Source: Bradyrhizobium canariense (GTDB lineage Bacteria > Pseudomonadota > Alphaproteobacteria > Rhizobiales > Xanthobacteraceae). From it: 64,000 bases of DNA. Below, in pieces: positions 58,037-64,000 of the stretch. Every line of letters starts with the position of its first letter. Positions within the stretch are counted from its first letter, which is position 1. The notes beneath the pieces were generated by a model that saw only the letters and a program-made list of their open reading frames with translations, was not told the origin of the DNA and ran no database searches. Location: contig NZ_LT629750.1 in the NCBI RefSeq assembly GCF_900105125.1, forward strand, positions 5,731,001-5,795,000, in the 5' to 3' direction. The translations under genes and the position numbers were made by a program.

Positions 58037-58104
58037 GCCGCTAATCGATTTGAAGTTCCTGACCGGGCTATCGGCGACCACCGCAGGAACTTCAAATCGG
58101 CGGC
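58037..58104. repeat. Second bulged hairpin between modA and modB
   Basis: Arms CGATTTGAAGTTCCTG (58046-58061) and CAGGAACTTCAAATCG (58084-58099) are perfect; GCCGC and GCGGC extend the stem, with TAAT bulged on one side. Loop 22 nt. The 3' base touches the modA stop region. Confidence 0.8.
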
Positions 58105-58111
58105 ACTGGTG

Positions 58112-58897
58112 TTAGGTCGTAGGGCTGACGAGGAAGGTAAAACCATATTTCTCGAAGATCGCTTTCGCCGCCGACGTCTTCAGGAACGCAAGGTAAGCGG
58201 GTGCATCGGGCTTCGCGGTCGAGGTCGCCGCGACCGGATAGATGATCGGCGGATGTGAATCGGCCGGGAAGGTGCCGACGATCTTCACGCCGGGTTCGAC
58301 CTTCGCATCGGTCGAATAGACGATACCGAGCACGGCTTCGCCGCGCGCCACCAGCGCCAGCGCGGCGCGCACGCTCTCGGCCATCGCGAATTTCGGCGCG
58401 GCGGCTTGCCACGCTCCGAGTTTTTCCAGCGCGGCCTGCGCGTATTTGCCGACCGGCACCGATTTCACGTCGCCGGTCGCGATCTTGCCGTCGCCGGCAA
58501 GCTTGGCGAGATCGAATCCCGGCCCGATCGTCACATTGTCGATCTTGGAATCCTTCGGTGCGATCAGCACGATGCTGTTGCCGAGCAGATTGACCCGCGT
58601 CGGCTCATTGATGTTTTTCTTAGCCGTCGCATAGTCCATCCAGTCGGTATCGGCGGACACGAAAACATCGGCCGGCGCACCTTGTTCGATCTGCTTGGCG
58701 AGCGTCGAGCTTGCGGCATAACTGGCGACGATCTTGACGCCGGTCTTCGCGGTATAGGCGGCATCGACATCATCGAGCGCATTCTTCATCGAAGCCGCGG
58801 CGAATATTGTGAGGCTTTTGTCCTCGGCAGAGGCGGGCGAGAAGGCTGATCCAAACAGGATCGTGAAGGCTAAGAATAATCCGGCGAGACGATGCAT
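58112..58897 (-). CDS. modA: Molybdate-binding periplasmic protein
   Basis: A 261-residue binding protein with a signal peptide (LAGLFLAFTILFGSAFSPASA). Mature start DKSLTIFAAASMKNALDDVD; then SYAASSTLAKQIEQGAPADVF (Ser and oxyanion contacts), FVSADTDWMDYA, and NSIVLIAPKDS are typical of ModA. It binds molybdate or tungstate. ATG 58897 follows GGAGCG. Third gene of the mod operon, which here runs mop, unknown protein, modA, modB, modC; molybdate demand would come from nitrogenase, nitrate reductase or xanthine-oxidase-type enzymes. Confidence 0.95.
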   Translation of the reverse strand: MHRLAGLFLAFTILFGSAFSPASAEDKSLTIFAAASMKNALDDVDAAYTAKTGVKIVASYAASSTLAKQIEQGAPADVFVSADTDWMDYATAKKNINEPTRVNLLGNSIVLIAPKDSKIDNVTIGPGFDLAKLAGDGKIATGDVKSVPVGKYAQAALEKLGAWQAAAPKFAMAESVRAALALVARGEAVLGIVYSTDAKVEPGVKIVGTFPADSHPPIIYPVAATSTAKPDAPAYLAFLKTSAAKAIFEKYGFTFLVSPTT

Positions 58898-59074
58898 TGG
58901 GGCGCTCCGTGCGTGTTCGCGGCGCATGGCGCGCGCAAATCGGGCGTGAGGAATCGGTTCGAGGTGACAGGCGGAAGCGCCGTTCCGTCAATCCCGCCGG
59001 CTTACGGCCGATCGGGATATCGCTGGCAAAAACAATAACAGGCTGAATATGCGGGGGTAAAGGCGACCTTTTGT

Positions 59075-59581
59075 CTATTCGGACGGCAGGATCGCCACCG
59101 ACAGGGCATTCTCCCTGGCACCGCTGATTTCCAGCACGAACGGGCTTGCCGAAATCTCGTATTTCATGGTCTTGCGAATGCCGTCGCAATCGGTCGCGCC
59201 GCTAAAACCCTTTGGCTTCAGGGCATGTCCGTCCTGGACCACATCGATCCAGGCGCCCGCGGACAGGCTGATGGTGTAGATGCCGGACTTCGGTGCGTTT
59301 TTGAAGCTCGCAAACCCGGCGAAAGTGCCTTCCTTCGGTGCGCGCTCGGGCGGCGTGGGAAGCTTGGCGTCGGCAGGCGCGACCAGTGCAAGCGTAATTC
59401 CCGTCGTCGGTGGCGTCGCGAGTTCGCCGCCGGATACGAGCTTCACCCGATCCGGCGCCGTCAGTGCGGCGCGCTCCCGCTCGATCGGCCATTTGAACTT
59501 GTCGCAGCCGCTTGGCTCTTCCGCCGCCAACGCGGAAGCCGTTCCGAGCAAGACAAAGGCGATGAGCAGAGCTATGCGCAT
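59075..59581 (-). CDS. Secreted protein of unknown function in the mod operon
   Basis: A 168-residue protein with a signal peptide (RIALLIAFVLLGTASALA). It then has CDKFKWPIERERAALTAPDR, GITLALVAPADAKLPTPPER and a beta-rich second half (SGIYTISLSAGAWIDVVQDG, then GATDCDGIRKTMKYEIS). Two Cys in the mature part. No family recognised, though it resembles small periplasmic proteins of about 170 residues in relatives. ATG 59581 is just after the mop stop (2 bp gap), and modA lies 177 bp downstream on the same strand. A link to molybdate, for example capture or delivery, is only positional. Confidence 0.65.
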   Translation of the reverse strand: MRIALLIAFVLLGTASALAAEEPSGCDKFKWPIERERAALTAPDRVKLVSGGELATPPTTGITLALVAPADAKLPTPPERAPKEGTFAGFASFKNAPKSGIYTISLSAGAWIDVVQDGHALKPKGFSGATDCDGIRKTMKYEISASPFVLEISGARENALSVAILPSE

Positions 59582-59583
59582 GA

Positions 59584-59793
59584 TCAATCCACCGCAATCA
59601 TCACGTCGGAGGCCTTCACCACGACGGTCACGTGACCCTTGGCCTTGATGCCCAATTCATCGACCGCCTCGTTGGTGATCGAGGACGTCACGATCTGGCC
59701 GCCTCCGATATCGACGCGGACATGCGAGGTGGTCGCGCCCTTTTTCACGTCGACGACGGTGCCCTTGATCTGGTTGCGTGCACTGATGCGCAT
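59584..59793 (-). CDS. mop: Stand-alone molybdenum-pterin-binding Mop/TOBE protein
   Basis: A 69-residue molbindin: SARNQIKGTVVDVKKGATTS, then VRVDIGGGQIVTSSITNEAV and GHVTVVVKASDVMIAVD is the Mop fold, which forms a hexamer that stores or buffers molybdate. First gene of the mod operon, where ModC lacks its own Mop domain. ATG 59793. The region before it (59794-60026) holds a dispersed repeat. Confidence 0.93.
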   Translation of the reverse strand: MRISARNQIKGTVVDVKKGATTSHVRVDIGGGQIVTSSITNEAVDELGIKAKGHVTVVVKASDVMIAVD

Positions 59794-59920
59794 GGTGGAT
59801 TCTTCAAGGTTTATCCCGGCATGACGCCAATCGTAAACGGCATAGCGGGAAGGAGATGAGATCAGCAGCCCTGATCCGCGGCCTCGCCAGCGCTTACGGC
59901 GCGGCGACGCCGGACAATAT

Positions 59921-59983
59921 AGCGTTTTCGGACAAAGTGGATACCCGCTTCGCGCAAAGAAAACATGTCAAAACGAAAGTTAA
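59921..59983. repeat. Dispersed repeat, inverted diverged copy C
   Basis: The plus strand reads AGCGTTTTCGGACAAAGTGG, then CTTCGCG and AAGAAAAC, GTCAAAACGAAAG. This is the reverse of the family at 31982-32050 and 46442-46511 with several changes. It lies between the convergent mepA end and the mop start region. Confidence 0.6.
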
Positions 59984-60026
59984 CCGCGTTTTCGAGCCCC
60001 ATGAAAATCCATGTGGCGCCGCCGTT

Positions 60027-60971
60027 TTATTGCTTCGCATCCGGCGCGGCCAACACCTGACGGCAATCGGCCGGCATTTTCGCCAGGGTCATCGGGTGGC
60101 TCGGCTTTGCCGGCTCCTCCGGCGGCTTCGGGTGAAGCACTCCATCGCTGAACCAGTAGGCGAGGTCCGAGGCGCTGCAGCCTTCTCCCTCCTGCGGCGG
60201 CTGAGATTTACATTCCGTGGCACCGGCGGGACATGTGATGCGGATATGGAAGTGATAGTCGTGGCCCCACCACGGTCGCACCTTGGACAGCCAGCTCCGA
60301 TCGCCCTTGGCCTCGCGGCACAGTGCTTTCTTGATCGCGGCGTTGACGAAGATGCGCTGCACCCGCGGCTCCTGCGCGGCATCGCGGATTACGGCGAGAT
60401 GGCCTGGTGTCCAGACCTTCGGGTCGATGTCGAGCCGGTCGGGACGCACCATCATGACCGCGGACATTTCCTCGCGTTCCTCGCGCGACAATCGACGGTC
60501 CGGCATCGGCGTCAGCCAGACGTCCGCATCGAGTCCGATCTGATGGCTTCCATGGCCGCTGATCATCGGACCACCGCGCGGCTGCGCCATGTCGCCGACC
60601 AATATTCCGGGCCAGCCCGCGTCCTTGTGGGCTTTGGCCGACAACCGCTCCAGCAGTGCAATCATGTCGGGATGCGCCCAGTTGCGATTGCGCGACAACC
60701 GCATCACCTGCCAGGTATCGCCATTGATCGGCAGTCTATCTGCGCCGGCAATGCAGCCATTGGCGTAGAAGCCGATCACGCGCGGTGAGCCCGCCGTGGG
60801 CAGCAATTTGCGGCCGAACAATTCCTTGGCGGCGAGCTTGGGATCGTTGGGATTGGCAAGCGGCGGCAGCGGCTTTGGATCGACGGTGCCCTTGTCCTGC
60901 GCCAGCGCTGCGGTGACACCTCCTGGAGCCGCGGCCAGCAGCAGGAGCATGAAAATCAAGCGCAGATACAT
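60027..60971 (-). CDS. mepA: Penicillin-insensitive murein endopeptidase
   Basis: A 314-residue LAS-type zinc peptidase with a signal peptide (LRLIFMLLLLAAAPGGVTAA). Catalytic region: GGPMISGHGSHQIGLDADVW (His and Asp), then WWGHDYHFHIRITCPAG (His), which carry the zinc ligands of the MepA family. It cuts the D-Ala-meso-diaminopimelate crosslink of peptidoglycan in the periplasm, insensitive to penicillin. ATG 60971 fits the signal peptide; longer frames upstream are not coding. Stands alone. Confidence 0.93.
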   Translation of the reverse strand: MYLRLIFMLLLLAAAPGGVTAALAQDKGTVDPKPLPPLANPNDPKLAAKELFGRKLLPTAGSPRVIGFYANGCIAGADRLPINGDTWQVMRLSRNRNWAHPDMIALLERLSAKAHKDAGWPGILVGDMAQPRGGPMISGHGSHQIGLDADVWLTPMPDRRLSREEREEMSAVMMVRPDRLDIDPKVWTPGHLAVIRDAAQEPRVQRIFVNAAIKKALCREAKGDRSWLSKVRPWWGHDYHFHIRITCPAGATECKSQPPQEGEGCSASDLAYWFSDGVLHPKPPEEPAKPSHPMTLAKMPADCRQVLAAPDAKQ

Positions 60972-61509
60972 CCGGTCCCTCGACGGTGCAGGGGCAATAT
61001 GAATTAGCCCCCGCGAACAACGCGCGCCAGTCGCAATTGCTTGATCTCCACCGCTATGCGTGCCGCAGGCGATAGGGTGACGCAAGATTGGCTGGGCTGT
61101 TGCCGCGAGCATGCAACCCGCGATCTTGGTAAAATCCGGGATAATTCGGATAAGCGGACGAAGACGATTCCGCCAGGTTCGATCAGCCGAAGTTGCTGCT
61201 TTAACCACTCGATAACCTTGCCGGTCACTGGCGTAATTTCGTGCGTATCGGTGGCATTTCGGGCATCGCGTATACAATCCGCATGTCCGTCAGATATTTG
61301 TCATGGAACGCAGCTGATTTTGCTTCACTTGTTCGCGGACGCCGCCATTCGCGGCGTGCCGAACGGCCTTTGTCGCGCTGACGTCTGGTTTTCGCCCTCC
61401 AAACAGGCAGCCGAAACGCCGTCATCGAACAGGCTACCGGCAAGAGATACCATTTTTTCAGACACTTATCGGAGAACACCACCCGCAGAAGGCGAGTGGG
61501 GCGTAAGCA
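60972..61509. other. Intergenic region without a recognised gene
   Basis: About 538 bp between divergent mepA and the EAL-protein gene. A 74-codon frame on the minus strand (61004-61228, GTG start; VIEWLKQQLRLIEPGGIVFV near its N-terminus) uses several TTA, CTA and ATA codons rare in neighbours, and I do not recognise it. I cannot exclude a small gene. Otherwise nothing is seen. Confidence 0.35.
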
Positions 61510-63759
61510 ATGCCGAGAATTCGGCCCAAGACATCCAAGAGCAAGACATCCAGGAAACCAAAGCGCGCGGCGATGGTCCGCGGCGGCGGCAGGCCGGTGA
61601 AACCTGGTCCGAAACTCCGTGGCAGCAGCCGGGACGTTTCCGCCGGCAGCAGCGAAATTGCGCGCACGCGCATGGAGGCTGAAGCTGCGATCGCGGAGGC
61701 GCGAAAATCGCACGAGCGGCTGCGCGAGGCGATCGACATCCTGCCGCAAGGCATCGTGTTTCTCGACGCCGATGGGCGCTACATTCTCTGGAACAAGAAA
61801 TATTCCGAGATCTATAGCCGCAGTTCGGACCTGTTCGAACACGGCGCGCGGCTGCAGGACACCATCCGCGTCGGCGTTGAGCGCGGCGACTATCCCGCCG
61901 CGATCGGCCGCGAAGAGGAATGGATCGCCGAGCGGATCGCCAGGCTTTATCAGCCCGGCGAACGTCATGAGCAGACCCTGGCGGACGGCCGCTGCATCCT
62001 GATCGAGGAGCGGCTGACCGAGGATGGCGGCATCATCGGCCTGCGCGTCGACATTACCGAACTGAAGCAGCGCGAGGCCTCGTTCCGCCTGCTGTTCGAC
62101 AGTAATCCGGTTCCGATGATCCTGTGCGCGCTCAACGATGAGCGCATCCTTGGCGTCAACGACGCCGCGATCGAACATTACGGCTACAGCCGCGCGGAAT
62201 TCGAAAAGCTCACCATCCGCAGCATTCAGGCCTTCGAATCCGAACCGCCCTGGGCCGGCGACCATTCGACCGACGAATTGACGGCGCGGACCTGGAAGCA
62301 TGTCAGGGCCGACGGAACACTGATCGATCTTGCGATCTATTCGCGCCAATTGGTCTATGCCGACCAGCCCGCGGTGCTGCTGGCACTGATGGACATCACC
62401 GAGCGAAAGCGCGCCGAGGCCCGGCTCGCCTTCATGGCGCAACATGACGGGTTGACGGGCTTGCCGAACCGCAACGTGCTGCGCCAGCACATGGACGAGA
62501 TGCTGGTTCACACCCGGCGCACCTCCGATAAAGCAGCCGTGCTGGTGCTCGGCCTCGACAATTTCAAGGCGATCAACGACACGCTTGGCCACGGCATCGG
62601 CGACAAGTTGCTGCGCGGCGTCGCCAAGCGACTGCGCTCCACGCTGCGCGAGGAGGACATGGTCGCCCGCCTCAACTCGGACGAATTTGCGATCGTTCAG
62701 AGCGGGCTGGCACGGCCGGAAGATGCCGTTTTGCTGGCGAGGCGGTTGCTGGAGGCGATCAGCGAGCCCTATCTGCTGGACGACCATTCCGTCGTGATCG
62801 GCGCCAGCATCGGCATCGCCATGGCGCCCAGCGACGGCGAGGAGTCCGAAAAGCTGCTGAAACATGCGGCGATGGCGCTGTCTCGTGCCAAGAACGACTC
62901 GCGCGGCACGTTCAGCTTTTTCGAGGCCGAAATGGACGCGCGCGCCCAGAGCCGCCGCAAGATCGAGATCGACCTGCGCGAGGCCATCCAGGGCGATATG
63001 CTGCGTCCGTATTATCAGCCGCTGGTTGATCTTTCGACCGGGCGGATTACCGGCTTCGAGGCGCTGGTGCGCTGGCCGCATCCCGAGCGCGGCATGATCT
63101 CGCCGGCCGAATTCATCCCGGTCGCCGAAGAGACCGGCCTGATCAATGCGCTTGGCGGCCAGATGCTGCACCGCGCCTGTACGGACGCCGCGCGCTGGCC
63201 CGACGACGTCCGCGTCGCCGTCAATCTGTCGCCGTTGCAATTTCGCACCGGCAATCTGCTGTCGCTGGTGATGGAGGCGCTGAAACAGTCCGGCCTGCCG
63301 GCAAGGCGGCTGGAGCTGGAGATCACCGAAACGCTGTTGCTGGAAAAAAGCAGCCAGGTGTTGGCCACCTTGCATGCGCTGCGCGCCCTCGGCGTGCGCA
63401 TTTCGATGGACGATTTCGGTACCGGCTATTCAAGCCTCAGCTATCTCCGAAGCTTTCCCTTCGACAAGATCAAGATCGACCAGTCCTTTGTGCGCGACCT
63501 CGGCACCAATCGCGAGGCGCAGGCGATCGTGCGTGCGATCATCAGCCTCGGCGCGGGCCTCGGCGTCACCATCACCGCCGAAGGCGTCGAGACCGAAAGC
63601 GAATTGAGCTGCCTGCGCGCCGAGGGCTGCCAGGAGGGGCAGGGCTTCCTGTTCAGCCGCGCGCGGCCCAATGCCGAGATCGTCGGACTATTGCAAGCAC
63701 AAAGCGGCGCGGATTCCGCCGCGCCGGAAGATACGGCAAAGGCCGCGCTCGTCGCTTGA
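61510..63759 (+). CDS. PAS-PAS-GGDEF-EAL protein, likely cyclic-di-GMP phosphodiesterase
   Basis: A 749-residue regulator. Lys/Arg-rich N-terminus (1-40), two PAS domains (about 70-190 and 195-305, the second ending ALMDITERKRAEARLAFMAQ), a GGDEF-like domain (about 310-475) and an EAL domain (about 485-735). The GGDEF signature reads LNSDEFAIV, so Asn-Ser replaces the two Gly and cyclase activity is doubtful. The EAL domain is intact: EALVRWPHP, NLSPLQFR, LEITETLLL, DDFGTGYSSLSYLR and KIDQSFVRDL. It should hydrolyse c-di-GMP, with PAS-sensed control; the GGDEF remnant may bind GTP. No membrane segment, so cytoplasmic. Confidence 0.93.
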   Translation: MPRIRPKTSKSKTSRKPKRAAMVRGGGRPVKPGPKLRGSSRDVSAGSSEIARTRMEAEAAIAEARKSHERLREAIDILPQGIVFLDADGRYILWNKKYSEIYSRSSDLFEHGARLQDTIRVGVERGDYPAAIGREEEWIAERIARLYQPGERHEQTLADGRCILIEERLTEDGGIIGLRVDITELKQREASFRLLFDSNPVPMILCALNDERILGVNDAAIEHYGYSRAEFEKLTIRSIQAFESEPPWAGDHSTDELTARTWKHVRADGTLIDLAIYSRQLVYADQPAVLLALMDITERKRAEARLAFMAQHDGLTGLPNRNVLRQHMDEMLVHTRRTSDKAAVLVLGLDNFKAINDTLGHGIGDKLLRGVAKRLRSTLREEDMVARLNSDEFAIVQSGLARPEDAVLLARRLLEAISEPYLLDDHSVVIGASIGIAMAPSDGEESEKLLKHAAMALSRAKNDSRGTFSFFEAEMDARAQSRRKIEIDLREAIQGDMLRPYYQPLVDLSTGRITGFEALVRWPHPERGMISPAEFIPVAEETGLINALGGQMLHRACTDAARWPDDVRVAVNLSPLQFRTGNLLSLVMEALKQSGLPARRLELEITETLLLEKSSQVLATLHALRALGVRISMDDFGTGYSSLSYLRSFPFDKIKIDQSFVRDLGTNREAQAIVRAIISLGAGLGVTITAEGVETESELSCLRAEGCQEGQGFLFSRARPNAEIVGLLQAQSGADSAAPEDTAKAALVA

Positions 63760-63770
63760 CGGTGCGATGG

Positions 63771-64000
63771 TCATTTGCGGCGTGCGGCTTTGCGCTTGGT
63801 CAGGTGATAAGTCAGCGCCAGCGCCACGCAATGCTGTAATGCCGGTTTTGGAACGTCGTCGTTGACGTCAAGGATGATGCTGCGGTTGCCGCCATAGCTG
63901 AACTCGGTCGGATACAGCTCGCGGAAGGTTGCGACCAGATCGGTCTGGCAATGGAAAAAGAGCGCGTATTGGCCGGTGGCGGATTTCACCCGGTCGATTC
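63771..64000 (-). CDS. DUF1801-like protein (3' part; gene runs off the window)
   Basis: The visible 76 residues are the C-terminus, reading QYALFFHCQTDLVATFRELY, YPTEFSYGGNRSIILDVNDD, then CVALALTYHLTKRKAARRK. The frame is open to the window edge, so the start is outside. The pattern (FHCQTDLVATFR, NRSIIL) resembles DUF1801/YdhG-type small proteins of unknown function. Convergent with the EAL-protein gene; 8 bp separate the ends. Confidence 0.6.
   Translation of the reverse strand, partial: IDRVKSATGQYALFFHCQTDLVATFRELYPTEFSYGGNRSIILDVNDDVPKPALQHCVALALTYHLTKRKAARRK

Noticed and set aside
59916..59935. Possible ModE box (CGCTATATT on the minus strand) upstream of mop
   Set aside because: Only one half-site is recognisable and it falls in a dispersed repeat; no matching second half.
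61225..63375. Very long open frame on the minus strand opposite the PAS-GGDEF-EAL gene
   Set aside because: It mirrors the coding strand of a GC-rich gene, has His/Gln/Arg-biased composition and no family motif; the plus-strand gene has clear domains.
1..64000. tRNA, rRNA, transposase or integrase genes
   Set aside because: I looked for tRNA-like arms, and for IS or phage protein motifs, and found none that I could support.

Overview
The window is 64 kb of high-GC chromosome from an alphaproteobacterium of the Bradyrhizobium/Rhodopseudomonas group (Nitrobacteraceae). I infer this from the codon and GC style, the many ABC uptake operons for small acids and sulfonate/nitrate-type ligands, a map-radC neighbourhood, RopB/Omp25-type porins, and several dispersed palindromic repeats that look like those typical of Bradyrhizobium intergenic DNA. 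There is no rRNA, tRNA, phage, insertion sequence with a transposase, or CRISPR array. It reads as metabolically versatile soil-bacterium chromosome with many small operons.

Layout. 0-6.5 kb: the end of a branched-chain-type binding protein gene, an SDR dehydrogenase, an IclR regulator, then a FAD oxidoreductase with a complete NrtABC/SsuABC-like transporter. The binding-protein gene of that transporter carries a palindromic element inserted in frame in its signal-peptide region. 6.5-8.1 kb: a lipocalin-like gene divergent from a LysR gene. 8.3-14.7 kb: an aromatic island converging on gentisate. It has gentisate dioxygenase, maleylpyruvate isomerase, a MarR regulator, 3-hydroxybenzoate 6-hydroxylase, and a separate aryl-CoA ligase/aryl-CoA hydroxylase pair; two promoters share a near-identical 21-bp site. 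14.8-19.4 kb: a Cys-rich repeat protein, an MDR reductase, and a dicarboxylate symporter paired with a binding protein. 19.5-24.9 kb: a TPR/glycosyltransferase, two small Ser-rich proteins, and a translationally coupled ATP-grasp plus Mur-ligase pair resembling a split cyanophycin synthetase.

25-35 kb: ferredoxin reductase, patatin, a glutamate-synthase-like protein, an ABC transporter with a fused double permease, a double-barrel porin and a creatininase. 35.5-39.9 kb: a further ABC operon ending in a 2-hydroxyacid dehydrogenase and an Inh-type protein. 40-44 kb: an ECF42-type sigma factor with its DGPF partner, an amidohydrolase remnant, and a J-domain/TPR membrane protein. 44-51 kb: radC, an MFS exporter, map, an MscS channel and a cation/proton antiporter. 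51-56.5 kb: a GrdB-like protein with a CoA-transferase, PadR-ChrA chromate efflux, and a multicopper oxidase. 56.5-59.8 kb: a molybdate operon (mop, a secreted protein of unknown role, modA, modB, modC) with two large bulged hairpins between modA and modB. 60-64 kb: MepA endopeptidase, a PAS-GGDEF-EAL protein whose GGDEF motif is degenerate, and the end of a DUF1801-like gene.

Most promising signals: the in-frame palindromic insertion at about 3.7 kb, the split ATP-grasp/Mur-ligase operon at 22.6-24.9 kb, the shared operator of the gentisate island, and the hairpins that overlap the modB start codon. Protein family names rest on motif recognition only; no database search was possible.
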